Part shown: piece by piece, positions 32,918 to 45,800 of the stretch
Position numbering within the stretch: the stretch's first letter is position 1
How the letters are laid out: each line of letters opens with the position of its first letter
DNA from: Prostheceraeus crozeri
Taxonomy: Eukaryota > Platyhelminthes > Polycladida > Euryleptidae
Length of the DNA stretch: 64,000 nt
NCBI GenBank assembly: GCA_907163375.1
Contig: CAJQUW010004441.1
Coordinates: 96,462 to 160,461, forward strand
Direction: 5' to 3'
Notes under the pieces: model-generated
What the model was told of the DNA's origin: nothing
The model's database searches: none
The model's input: the letters and a program-made list of their open reading frames with translations, nothing else
Translations under genes and position numbers: made by a program

Positions 32918-34405
32918 CGGAGCATTCGAACGAACGGCTTAAATAAGCGAATGAACGACATTGTCAAGTTTATCAGGTGAACGACTTATCCGATGAGCGA
33001 TGATCGAAACGAACGGTTTCTCGCTTGAATGAACGAGAATGAACGGTAATTTTAAATACACATTTCATTAACGTACATGCCCTTCGACTGTTTCTACAAT
33101 TCATGGACTGGTAGATGAAACTGTACCCAGAGATGGCTTTTAGAATGAATTTCGGCTAGTGTCGGCTTCTTTGGTGCTAGTATTCGCTCTCGCGATATTT
33201 CTATGTTTCACACACAATCGTCACCACAAATGTTTCAAGCTCAGTTTCAGCACTAATGACAACGAATTTCCACTAGGTTCCCGATGACGATGATGGGCTG
33301 CCAGGGCAGCACCGCAAGCACTTCCGATTCAGTCTGGGCTTTGCTACAGCCTGTTTAAGCACACTTCTTTAGTTGAGTGTTGACTTTTGTGCGCATGAAC
33401 TTGCTTCAATTGTTTACTTTTTTAATTTGGTACTTGATTATTGTTTCAGTTTTATATCACGTATAAGGACCTCCTGTTCTCTTCTTGTATATTCCATTTT
33501 CTAGTCAACGCACTATGCATTAATTGTTGTCATCAATTCTCCCCATTCGGGACACGATGCCCATATTACTGGCCGAGACGTCCAATACTCCTCAGGAAGC
33601 GGATTGTACTTGTTCCTCCACGGATCGTTTCCAGTTTTGATTGGGGACCTCCAAAAGCTCTCATTCGTTCTCTCAACCATCTGCTGCATCGCAGGATGTG
33701 ATGTTCTGCAGTCTCTTCTTCGGCTCCACAGTCTATACAGGAGGGGGGTCAATATTTTTCCGATTCTATGCTGATGCTGCCTGGATAGAATGCAATGGCC
33801 ACTTCGTATGAATGAGTGTGTGATTCTTTCCCTTCCGTTCATCATCGCCTCCTCTTCCTTATGTCTTGTGAACTTCCATCTGCTGTAGTGCTTTATCTCT
33901 GGATTGCTTTGTCGGCTACTGTGAAATTTTGTGACACTTCTGCTTGGTTTTCTTATGTCCCTTCTTTCGCTAGTCGGCCAGCTTCCTCATTTCCAGATGT
34001 TCGTACATGGCTTAGTACCCGATGAGTGGTGATATCTGGATTCGTGCATCGCTTCTTTGTATTCCAACATGTATTAGTATACACCGATGATTGAGTTTTT
34101 CAGGTACGTCATTCGCTAAGGTTATAACACGCACCAAGAGGTATTTTCGGTGCTCATCTGTTGTTTTTCATTATCTTAACCTGCTTCACTGTTCATCTCT
34201 GATGCATTCATTGAAGTATAAAACTTCATTAAGATAATGGCTATTCCTTTTCATCGCACCTTGTTTTGACTTAAAAGAACGATTGAGCGAGTGTTTACAC
34301 TAGAACATAACGGTGTGATAGCTCGTTTGAGCGGTTAACGAAACGAACGACTGAGGAGGGATAATGATTGTGGAATTGAACGAACGGGGAAAGTAGGAAT
34401 GCCCT
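32918..34405. mobile_element. hAT-like element with GAACGAACG repeats, just upstream of the cadherin ATG
   Basis: Left end CGGAGCATTC and the complement of the right end, CAGGGCATTC, are inverted. Both ends then carry scattered GAACGAACG words, a subterminal pattern like that of the other hAT-like families here. The target duplication is not recognisable, so the borders are less certain. The element begins 45 bp upstream of the acceptor at 32873. Its centre is occupied by a LINE fragment. Confidence 0.6.
33513..34150 (-). mobile_element. LINE fragment with RNase H region (I/Jockey/R1-like group)
   Basis: On the minus strand one frame carries HVRTSGNEEAGRLAKEGT, the last conserved RNase H block. 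A second frame continues ERITHSFIRSGHCILSR and QHRIGKILTPL, the typical region after RNase H in these LINEs. Stops and a frame change break it, and the Cys residues of the usual C-terminal zinc knuckle are mostly lost. The reverse transcriptase and endonuclease are absent. It is nested inside the 32918-34405 element. Confidence 0.7.
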
Positions 34406-34709
34406 GATTGCATTTAATTGCAATTCATCGATTGCTGTGATCGAATGAATACAATTACATCAATAATGACCCGAGCCGATCAAAGAATGAAAAGGTAGAG
34501 CGAAACTTCCTTAACAGAGAGAGAGACCTTTGATCTTAGTCCATGAAAATGTATTTCCCCAAAAAACATGAAAGTACTTTAGTATTAGCATAAAGACCAC
34601 TCTTTTGAAAATGTCGAAAGTCAGAGCACAATAATGGATAAGCGGGAAATGATCAATGACTTGATAGAAAAATGTCACTGTTTTATTTCAAAACATCTTA
34701 CCAATTTTT

Positions 34710-35320
34710 TTGTCTATCCAACCTATACATGTACTTCGATCGCTCGTCGTGCCCTTAATGCACTCTCGTATAGATTACTGTTTATCTGTGCTTGATGGTC
34801 TCCCGAACATCCAGCATCGTCGCCTGCAATCCATTTTCAATGCTGCCGCACGATTTCTCGTCAACTCCTCCAACCACTCTCACATCACTTCGATCCTGAA
34901 GGACCTCCACTGGCTACGCATTCAAGAGAGGATTCACTTTCGCCTTGCAGTGCTCTGCTTTAGATGTCGCAATGGTTCTGCTCCTTCCTATCTCGTCGAG
35001 TCCTTTCTTGGTGTATCAGAGATTGCTTCTCGCAAGCACCTACGCTTTGCAGATAATTCATCTATGCATGTTCCATTCTCCCGTCGATCCATCGGAAATC
35101 GTTCTTTCTCATCTGCCGTAGCACGTACGTGGAATTCGCTACCGACTTCTGTAACCTGCCAGTCTCCTCTCCTCCCCTTCAAACAGACTTTGAAAATCCC
35201 TTTTCAGTCGTTCTTTCCCTCAGAAATTGCTTTTGTCTTCTTACTTTTATTTTTATTCAGTGGCCCTAAGTCATCACTGACATAGCGCCACTCTAAAACT
35301 GCACGTTGAATAAACAAATG
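34710..35320 (+). mobile_element. LINE 3' end (L2/CR1-like), intact C-terminal frame
   Basis: A 191-codon frame reads VPLMHSRIDYCLSVLDGLPN, LQSIFNAAARFLV, HSHITSILKDLHWLRI, ERIHFRLAVLCFRCRNGSAP, then NRSFSSAVARTWNSLPTSV. This is the thumb and C-terminal region of an L2/CR1-type reverse transcriptase. The first codon read as a start is TTG, so the true start is upstream and was lost by the usual 5' truncation. The stop at 35283 is followed by a short tail with GACATAGCGCCACTC and GTTGAATAAAC. The frame is still open, so the copy is probably younger than the LINE end at 22925. Confidence 0.88.
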
Positions 35321-36391
35321 TGTGTTGCAGACAACAGACAATAAAAGTAGATGTCTGGTCACATTAGATACATAGAAATCGAAATTACTATATATGTTAG
35401 ATGAAAATGGTGGGCCCTCCGTACAATATTGAGTTACCATAGGACGGTGTTAGGCGTAAATCTCGTCCTGTTCACGCACTAGCAACAGGAGCCCCAATTA
35501 TTGTTATCAATGGCTATACTCATTGTCCTTGTATTTCGCCATTTTAGGATCCTTGTTTGTATAAAGCACATTGTCCACAATAGCTGTCTTTGTTGATGAT
35601 AGAACGTACATGTACTAATAACAATTGTATTGCCAAATGTCTTTGCTCTATTGAAAAGTACATATCGAAGTGATGTACGTATCATACTCTAGTTTGTTGA
35701 AGTAGAGATGTACATCAAAAGTGTAATTAGAGATTCACTTTCCTTGTAATCTTCAAAGAACTGACATTGTAACAAGAGTTTTCAGACACATCGCCGCGGA
35801 GAGTCGCTGATCTGAACAGACGTCACGTCAGTTTTGCTATATGGGAACAATAATATCCATTTCCCTCTCCAGTTCTCATGAGCAATCCTTTTGTTACTTT
35901 AACAATTCAACATTACATTGTCTACCCATCAAATACATCGTTTACTAATGCAGTTCAATTTCAAGTCTCAAAGTTCACTTTCTAACATAAAAAGTAACAA
36001 CATTATCACGTAATGATGAATAACTCACTTTGACAAGTTGCCGTGTTCGCGCCTGATGAACGATGACTTTTAGCTGTAAATTAGAAAAGAATCTCACTTA
36101 CTTCTCATTATTGAATGCATAGAAATTTACAATAAAGACGAGAATTAAAGTAATTTTCATAATTGCTAAGTTATTGTCGAGTCACGAGAGCCTAAACATT
36201 GAGCATGAAAATTCATGTACTTTATTAGATACTAATCATTGACAACAGGATCCAAGACTGCGCAACAGAGGTGCTCGAAGGGACAGCCTGTCTACTTATT
36301 TGTGGAGTTCATTTTGGGGATCGAGATGGCTCTACATTATTACTTTAGGGTCTACCTACGTTTTAATCGAGCGTAACCCAAACATGATGCA
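35321..36391. other. No gene seen
   Basis: AT-rich. Donor-like sites on the minus strand near 36030 and 36105 could belong to a cadherin leader exon but have no support. Confidence 0.4.
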
Positions 36392-36502
36392 TCAAAGCAA
36401 TCTGTGTTTCGGACATTCTCCATCTGTATTCTAAAGTGCGTTCATCTTAACATATTTATTTTGAATGCAGATGGAGAACGTCCGAAACATAGATTGCTTT
36501 GA
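36392..36502. ncRNA. Near-perfect 111-nt hairpin, candidate small-RNA precursor
   Basis: The arms 36392-36431 and 36463-36502 pair over 40 positions: 37 Watson-Crick, two G-U and one A-C mismatch. The loop is 31 nt. Key segments are TTTCGGACATTCTCCATCTG and the facing CAGATGGAGAACGTCCGAAA. Length and pairing fit a pre-miRNA, but such high identity also fits a young MITE. No second copy is in the window. Confidence 0.45.
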
Positions 36503-36837
36503 ATCAAACCCATCTGGAAGAATATTTTATATTATAATGCATCAAATATATTTGCCGACAAGCTTTTGAAATTCCAAATAACTGAACGAGTCGATTCACA
36601 TAAACACAAAAAGGCCTGAAGAAAGGTATGTTGATGTGCGGAGGAGTTAATTTAATACTTCATTTTTTAACCAGCCATTTAATTGCACCTTACTTTGAAC
36701 AAGCGCTCAAAGATGCGAGCAGCGGACTACCCAGTAAGCCAGTGAGTCAGTCACTGGTGATAAGATGCGAAGAAGATTCAGGGAGGTGATTGTTACGATA
36801 AGGGCACTACTGGGAATAATAACACTTATCAATATTG

Positions 36838-36890
36838 TAATAATTAATCACAATATTAATAATAATAATACAATACTAATAACAATAACC
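36838..36890. repeat. AAT-rich simple repeat
   Basis: Degenerate AATAAT/AATACT triplets. Confidence 0.6.
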
Positions 36891-36899
36891 ACTATTTCG

Positions 36900-38670
36900 T
36901 AAAAAGCCGGAAAACATTCCTGAAATTTGAATGTATCTTACATGTCAATAATTCAGGATAACAGACACATTATACGGCAACCGATTGGTGAATTCCCTAA
37001 TATGTTCATACTACTCGTAGTATGAAGTGTGAGTTAAAATATACTTAAGCATCAATGCAACCATGCCTAATGTATGTCAATATCAATAATTTGCAAGAGG
37101 GCCACTACACTAGTCTCCCAGTATGAGTTTTATTGAATACTGAATATGCATTCCTAAAAATGGCGAAATCATTGATTATATCGAATCGATCTACTCTCTA
37201 GCTGCATCGTTGGCAGGTACTGCAACCTTTAAGGATATCAATAATTAACTTTTCAGTACAGCTGTCAGTCTACTTCTTTTAGTCTTCTTGATATACCTAT
37301 CGCGTCTGTCATGCCTGAAAAAGTTCCATGAGCTGATCGTCTGGCTCTCGTCTTGATAGAAAAATAATTCACTTATTTCTGCAAATACGAGTATAATATC
37401 TTATATTCGGCGGGTGGTAGGAGTACAGGACATAAAAGTCTCCATTCTCAATCTCAATTTGCCGTTCTCGACGCGATTGCACACTGTGTGAATAATTTTC
37501 TCCAAATGAAAAGTAAACTTGACGAAACATTTTTCGGTTTGCATTAATGACAAGAATCAGTTGTCGCAATAAAAATGAAATATGTGCTCTTTCATTGATT
37601 GACAATGATCTCTTCTAACGAATTCATTCCATTCAAGGATTCATTGATAAGTTTTATCACTCCAAAGTAGCTAAACATTGATTTTTGTTGAAAGTATTCG
37701 ATAAGTTAATAGAAGTTTGAGCACTGGTGGCAAATGGTGATCTGAGGACGCACACTTGTAATCATTCATACAGCGTAGAACAAAATGGAATGAATACAGC
37801 TAGTTTTCATTTTGGCAACGTGGAAGAGGACGCAAATGAATGAAATTACATTGGCAACAACGAACGCAAGTAAATATTTGAATACTTTGTATTCTTTTAT
37901 GTAAGAAGTGGCATGTACTATTAATTTTCTTTACGACTTTTCAGCGTCACAATGCCCCATAGTACATGAAGCCGGTCATCGGGCATGGTCCACACAATCT
38001 CTATGTACTCGTAATAGTAATCAAATATTGACCTTGATGTAGTTATCCGCAGTCAGAGACATGTAAAGTCAAACAGTGCTACCACGGCACTCCGCTCGTC
38101 ATCCTGTAGTTATAGACAGTTGAACTGTCTACACAGTCAATCTACCTACGCAGCACTTCCAGCTGCACCCTTTATATTATATCTGATGGATAAATGCAAA
38201 AGAAACGAACCGTCAAATGGCATGAACAAGAGGTGATTGAGTTTAGAGTCTTGGCAGTTTTTTGGAGACTGAGTCATGTCAACCAGACAGTCAAGATGGG
38301 GGATTAGGCTTGACTGAAATTAATTCCATTGAAAATTAACAATCTCTAGGTGCTCCAGAGAAAAAAATAAATCGAGGTTTCAATTCTGTAGTCTAAGCAA
38401 TCTGCTGCAAATTAGACGTCAACTCTAAACAAATTGCAATAGTTTCAAGAGTTGGTTATCATTGTAGTGAAAAATCCCCCATTAATATTTCAAAATTCTA
38501 GGAAATCTGGTTAGTGCAACACCTTGCATTTCCCAGTTGAAGGCACGAGTGTTTTCAGAATGTAATGACCGGCATTGTGCCTCTGCAAACAAGTTTACCT
38601 CAATGAAATCGCAGACATAGATCGCAACAACCAACCAAAATGGTGAGTTGCAACTTTGTTTCATGTACTT
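36900..38670. other. No gene seen; short palindrome at 37005-37026
   Basis: TTCATACTAC and GTAGTATGAA form a 10-bp stem around two bases. No other signal. Confidence 0.4.
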
Positions 38671-38674
38671 ACAA

Positions 38675-38830
38675 CCGGCGCTGTGGCCTTGTGGCATTGA
38701 GTGTTCGCTCTGCTTCCGGCAGACCTTGGTTCGAACCTTGGTCGGGTCAAACCTAAGACTTTTAAAATAGATACATAAGTAACAACTCGGCCACATGAAA
38801 AAGAACTTAATGCGCTTCCAAGTAAACACA
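38675..38830 (+). mobile_element. tRNA-derived SINE family 3 (GTCGGGTCA...AAGACTTTTAAAA type)
   Basis: The head GCTGTGGCCTTGTGGCATTG, a B box GGTTCGAACC at 38728-38737, then GTCGGGTCAAACC, AAGACTTTTAAAA and a body ending near ACTTAATGCGCTTCCAAG. This order is familiar from tRNA-headed SINEs of marine invertebrates. Only one copy is in the window. Confidence 0.65.
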
Positions 38831-38949
38831 AGGTTCATCTATTTACTTCATTTACCTTCCACATGGCTCTCACCTCACCATTACCAGCCATGTTTCCTGA
38901 ATTATGTCCTTTCTAAACGACTAGATTTCTCGGTCACTTAGTTCAAAAA

Positions 38950-39880
38950 TACTTGCAGCCTTCAGCAGATAAAACTGATGTAGATTTATAGAAGTTAAGC
39001 CCCAAATGTGCGAGTTTTACCATCAGACTACTACTTTATCAGTCATTTACTTTATCAGACTGCCATCGCATGAAAACGCATAGGTGCTCAAGCCACTAGC
39101 TCGGAAACGAGCTTGCGCAGCATACCCTTGCAGATATCTTTCTTAGGTACCTGTAAGATGTAAATGGATAAAGATTTGCACATGCTAGGTCACAAATCTA
39201 CATGTCAGTCATCAGTAAACAAAGCATTTTTGCAAATACTCACTTTTTAATAGAAATTCAAGCATCTACATCAAAAAGACGCTTGCATACTCTTATCATC
39301 TAATACGCATTCTAAGGTGCCTGTAGATGCAGATAAGTTGATGCAGATTTGTATTAAGTAGAGGATAAATCTACGTGTATTTATATCATCATAACGTCCT
39401 TTTTGCAGCTGCGCTCTCAAAAGTACGCTAATGTGTTTTTAATGCAGATGCTTGAATTTCTAAATGTATTCACAAGTGAGTATTTGCAAAAATACTTCGC
39501 TTATTGATGATTAACATGCAAGTTTGTGACCTAACATGAGCAAATCTATAACAATTTGCACCTTACAGGCATCCAAGAAAGCTATCTGCAAGGTAAGGCT
39601 GCAAGCTCGTCTTCGATCTACAGGCTTGTACACAAATGCGTTTTCATAAGATGGTAGCCGTATAAAGTAATCGTTTCATGATAGTAAAACGGGTACGTAA
39701 ACGGGTGCGCAAACGCGTTTTCGATCTAGCGGATTGAACACTTGGGCATTTCCACAAGACGGTAGTTGTGAATTCAATCGTTTATTGATGGCTAAACTCG
39801 CAGCCTTGTGCCTGAACTTGCAGAAATCTGCACAAGTTTACATCTGCAGATTAATTTTTTGATTTGCGTATGAAGGATTT
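38950..39880. mobile_element. Fold-back element, arms of several hundred bp
   Basis: The left side (about 38950-39330) and right side (about 39440-39880) are imperfect reverse complements. Matching landmarks include TGCGAGTTTTACCATCA with its inverted partner near 39785, AAGATATCTGCAAG, and AGTATTTGCAAAAATAC with its inverted partner near 39230. The 100-bp centre is unique. No coding sequence is present. Long arms and a short centre fit a fold-back or long-TIR MITE. The borders are approximate and no target duplication was found. Confidence 0.7.
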
Positions 39881-39899
39881 TTTCATTACACTAATAACC

Positions 39900-42800
39900 C
39901 AGTCGTGAAATTTCAAGTTGTGGCAAGGGAAAATATATACACGTATTGCCAAAGATACTAAGGCTAGGGTTAGCTAAAATTAAACGAGAACATCAAATGC
40001 ACCTTTTGTCTCTTCTCAAAACAGCAACAGCGATCTCATTTAAATCACTTGTACATGAAATGAAAGAACTGACTGGCAATCTGTCACTCAACAGCTGCAG
40101 AGATTGTTTCACCTCGATAAACAGCTGATTAAGCTAAATCCTTTTGCATCCGGGACATAAATCCGAAAAAGTGTGTGAATCGACTAATAAACCCTCTGAA
40201 AAGTAATCTTCCCTTTCTAATACCAACATTATTATTGTGTTATACCCATCAGCAAAATTCGGTGGCTCAGAGAAAAGGGACCGCAACTGACTATGTCATC
40301 ATTCGGCGACACCTTGCTAAAAACTGTGATCCTCGAGATGAATCGTAAAATAGAACTATGCATGCATTTATCTAAATGATAGCAAGTGCCAACTGACTTT
40401 ATTCTTTTGATTTATTATAAGGATCAGTTTCAGGTCTACTTGTCTCCGATATATGTCAGTTGCGATAGACTTCTCTAAACTGGCAAATCGTGCATAATCG
40501 AATGCCTGATGAAATCATTTACTGCGTTTATGATGAAGAAACAACTTCTATTTGAAATTGCATTAAAAATTGATCTACGATTTGAAAGATTTCGTTGATC
40601 AAATAGTTCTTGCTTTAGGAAGGAGTTTACTGCGTCGAAGCTCTAGGTGCTTGTAGTCGAAATAGTGGAATGATTTCAATTTTTTGAATATTGACTTTCA
40701 TACCACATACCATACATGTACATTTTACGGCCTTACCAAGACTTTAGAGCATCGAATCAAAAAGTGTCCAGTGAAAATGCCACCTTCCCTTTGCTAAAGT
40801 CAATACACCTGCCGTTAACCGCTTTCACTTCGATATGAATTGAAAAGGTCATGACCTAAGGATTTACACGGGGCCTCTCGTCCAATCTAAAGGATGCTAA
40901 CTTTGGAAAGAAGTTAATCGTTGTCTGTACAAAAACTTGATATCAATAAAATTTTGATCATCTTGACAATCAAATGCAATTGGGAGAATATACAGATGTC
41001 CTCAGACTTGAACAAATAAAGAAAATTCCTTGACAGCCATAGACGCTGCATTTCGCCTTGCAAGGGCTCGCTAGTACGAAACTAGCTTATTTCTAAGTTG
41101 TTCTAGACAGAGCAAAGCATCTGGACTATCTCGATAAACGTTTCATTGGTCGATCACAAAATGAGTCGAAGTTAAAAATGATAGGGTCTTCGGCGTCCAG
41201 CGCCTTCTATCGGTCGATGTACATGGTAGATCCGGCGGCCTCTCTATATGGCAATCAGCCGCACGACTGAGCCAGTCTAAATAAGCGCAGAGCAGCCTGC
41301 TGTGCAATCGTTCAGCTTGTTCAGTCATTCTAAGTATTTTCAGCTAGTTGCACCGGAAAACTGGCATTCTGCAATCTTCTTGGCATGGGAAAATGTAGAG
41401 ATCTTCAGATGCTCACACATGAACCGATAGAAATCAGAACATGGAAATACTGTGAAATGTAAACTGCACACCCTCGTACTCATAGAAAGAATAGAAATGA
41501 AGAAATGAACTTCAGACGAAAAGCATCGTGTCATTAAATCCTTATGTGAATTTCGAGGCTCTTATCATTAATAAAGTATCAAAAGGGGATTCATTTTCTA
41601 AGGCTATAGTAGCGTAAGTAGACTGATATCAAATAAATGGCAAAAAAATTGCCAAGTTTCCACGCAAAATAAAAACAGCAACTTTTAGAAGTGTGAGATG
41701 CAAGTATGAAGTTAAAATATGCAGGAAATGAAGAGTGGGAGAGACAGAAGATAAGACAAACAATAACAGGCTAAACTTGTTTGCATATCTCAGCTTATGT
41801 GCTGTTTTGGCTCTTTCTCTTCTTGTGCAAGTTGACTGTCTTCCGAACATGTTTTAAGTTTGAAGTGCTATATGTAAAGGATATTCGCCATTCCATATTC
41901 AGTATTCGATATTCAGCACAAATTACGATTAAAGAATAAACTGCATATTTCAACGACCATCTGAAAATAGTAAAATATTGCACTCATTTCACCTTGTAAA
42001 ACTTGTCTTTAACCTCAAATTTGGTTTTTTAAGTCTATTTTGAGAAGTATTTTTAGTCGTTTTTTATATTTTTATCTAAGATCCAACAAAATTCTATACC
42101 ATATTTTGATTGAGAAATAGTTGTTTGAAGACATATGCATGTGCAATTGCACATGTTCTTTTTAGTCATGACATCACCGCAAATCAAATACAGGTAGTGA
42201 GATGTCTGCCAATGTTCCATTTTCCAAAAAAGTTTTGTAGACAATTAAATTACTGAACAAGTTGCATCGAAGCACGGAACTTCAGATTGTCTAAGTCAAA
42301 ATGGTACGGGCCGAAGGCAGTTGGCCTTAATCGAACCTGAAAACCGTTGCGGTTCCAACCTGATTATCGCAGTAAAAAAGGAAGTCATATGTCAACGATA
42401 CATGAAACAAAGCAAGTCGGATATTGAAGAAATGCTATATTTAATGCGGCATCAGCGCGACACGAAAAATATGAAAAGGTCTTATCGATGGACAATGCCT
42501 TGATCATAGTGTTCATGTTGGCTCACCGCTCTTCATCTGTGATATTATCCGATAATGCAATTTTTAGAAATCCTGGCTACTTAGCCACCGACTTTGGCAA
42601 GAGAATCATGAGATTACTAATTAAGGATTCCCTTGTGGACATCTACTCAACGGGAAGCCGAGGCGGCATGACACAAACTTGATTATGGAGAACTTAGACA
42701 AGCGACAGGACAAACGGGATCCTTCTCATATCCTCTCACAAAGCAGTTTAGCAAGTGAAGAACTGATTCTGATGACCAGTACTTGATGATGTACTCTACA

Positions 42801-45800
42801 TAACTTGACAATATCACGTTACACTTGAAGATTCGCTAACTGCGAGGTTAAGAAGACGATCTTAGAAAATAACATTTCCTACGCAAAAGTCAATTTTTTA
42901 GAACTTAAACTTAGGAAATTGAAATTAATCGTGTCAATTGCTAATCAGTTGATACAAGTAACACTTAAAGGACTTACAAACTTTTTTTGAAGTTTTTTGA
43001 GTAGAAAATAAAATTTGAATGAAAAAATCTTAAGCAATTTTTCAATACACCATCAACAGAAAACAAAACATTACATCTACATTTACAGATTTTCTACGGA
43101 CAGGATGATGTCAGTTCTAATTATTTTTATCAGAAAGACATATTTTCAACTTATAGTAAAGAAACCATGTCATCTTTAATTGAATAGAATGTGTGATATA
43201 GGAAGCCAAGATAGAGCATTTCCATGTATAATTCATGAATTGAAGTGAAGCGGCCAGAATAGCGAAATGATTATATCTAAGTTTTGAAGTCATCATTTTA
43301 TTGCTTCCTTTTTCAAATAATAGTCTGGAATCCTCCGTTTTAGTCATACAATTTCTTATCTGAAAACAGAACGTATTATTGCTTAACTTTTTGCTTCAAC
43401 AGCAAATTGAATAGGGTCCATACTCATAGCAACAATGCCATAAAACAATATCATAAAATGAAATCTTAGCTCTGTTGCTTGAAATTTTCTCTGAAATACT
43501 ACTAAACTTATTATCGATTGCTACAAAGAACGGCAGTTTGATTTCTCAATAAGCATCTGACAAGCTCGCCTTGTAATACTGTAATACAAATGGTGTCAAT
43601 GCAGACACTTCCAATCAAGATTGCTTCAGCTAAAAATTTAATGAGAGCAGTTAAACGACTTGACATCGCTATTCTTTCATTTTCAACACTGTCTTCGCGA
43701 AGTTTGTTGTCTGATGAAGATTCTTGCTTTCCTCTGGTAAATATTACTATTCAAACTCTTCGATTATTTCCATATCAACATGTCCTTATAACATCTAATA
43801 GCGACTGAGTGTCTGAAGTTTGAGAAGGAGGTATCAAATATTGAATAGGTATTGAATTACATTAAACAACGTCGATGTTTTGTGAAATTAAATCGTTTTC
43901 GCTTTATTCAAAGAAGAAATATGATACATTGTACACTTTAGAATGAATCTTTTCGTTTGTAATTCCTGAAATTTCATTGCTTAATCGTCTGAAAACTGTT
44001 TTCAGAAAATGAAAAAAATTCTCTGAAATCAAGATAAATTTACCTAACCGATTTCAACAAGGGAAGCAAAAGCGAAAGCAATCTCCCCCAGGAGATAGGC
44101 AATAAGCAAAATTCAAAATCTGCAAAAGGACATGTTTGAAACAGTGAAGTTTTAAATCAATGGAATTTGCAAAATTGCACATATGCAATAAGACCGTTAA
44201 ATTACAGTCAATTATTTGCGTTATGAGTGGAGAAACGTATAGGGCAGCCGGACAGTGCATTTTGGAACATGGAAATGCTAATAACAGATCAAGTTCTATT
44301 GTTCTGTGATACATTTTTGTCAGACAATTAAAATAAGCAAGGGTTATTTTACATGATGGTCTTCGGTTTCTTACCAAAAGTGTGCTTGTTACAAGGTTCA
44401 TGAAGAGCTTTCTCTAACTACTCTGCTCATGACCATGATGTAGCAGTAATGTATATAGACTGGTTCTTAACTCTATTGCATTGTAGTGTGCTTTCATGTT
44501 TCTTTTCCCAAGTGACAACTTTTGAAACCTCACTAATTGATACAAGCTTGCTGACAGGCGACGTTAAGTTTTAATTTACATCAAACGCTAATTGAACAAT
44601 GAACACAAGTGAGTGAAACTGGTATGGAGGCTTAGAAAACACCCAGCTTTTGAAGTCATCCATTCACTTTATACCTATTAAAAATTGGGCAGCTGCAGTA
44701 AAAACATTAAAACAGTGAGATATCATTTTTAGAACAATTTTAAATCTTTTTACCCGCGTCATTATCCTTTGATTTTCGACGGAATGTAATAAAATTACGT
44801 TGAAAGTTGATTCAATATTTTGCTGATGGATGAGAAAAGAGTGAGCTGCATGTATTGAGAAACAGATGCTGATTGTTCGAAAGCCTAAAAGAAGAAAGCA
44901 GAGGTGTTTCTCATCTTCTATAAAGGAGGTTCAAAAAACCAAAATTACGAACATTGTCTGTATTACATCAACGATTGGTCTCTCAGCACAGTGAAAGCTA
45001 CTGCGGGAGGAATTTGCCAGAGGATATTTGACCATCGACCTTTAAGAATGTGATGGACGCCGAAGGCCCGTCACGCTGTGCGAAGTATAACTTGTTACTT
45101 TTTACTCTTGGCCAATAGATGATATCGAGTCAGAAACTCTCTTAACTTGCCTGTGAAATGCCAAAGGACAATTAAGCATTTCAAAACTCAAACAAGCAGT
45201 ATGAATGCTATCAATCAAATTGAGAATACGGGATTTGAAGTCACAAAAACACATTTCTTTGTGTCATCACATTCTCGTTAGGTCTAACTGAAATGTTTAT
45301 TTCTACAATCAGTGTTTTTCACTGTTTTTGCACAACTTAAGTTTCTTCACACAAGACAAAATTGTATTACTTTACTCGCGATGTTCTAAGAAATCGGAAT
45401 TTGTTGTCCAATGTAACACATACCTCTCTTCTACATCAGCAAAGGTCGGTAGAAGCTTTCAGTATAATTCAATTAGATTCAGGGCAAATAGTGCACAATA
45501 TATTTATCACATCTTGTACATATGGACTCTTGCATCAATTTTGCTGATTAACTGAGATTCAACAGCAAAGCAGTGATGCTGTCTTCCACTGCCAGAACTG
45601 CCTCCTTAATCGTGCCATTAAGCAAATACGGAAGTACTCTAAGTTCTTATTATAATCAATTATGTTATATAATGCGAAAGGCAATCTCTGACGCGCATTG
45701 ATATGACTTAATGACATAAGTAACCTCGTTAAGATCCGTAGAAATATTGTTTGTAGCGAAGAAGGGAAGTGGAGCATAAATCACCAGTCAGAGGTGCGAC

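Noticed and set aside
36010-36110. Leader exon of the cadherin gene
   Set aside because: Donor-like sites exist on the minus strand, but such sites are common by chance; RNA evidence would be needed.
41143-41330. GC-rich minus-strand frame of 61 codons
   Set aside because: No motif, and the GC content alone is not evidence of coding.
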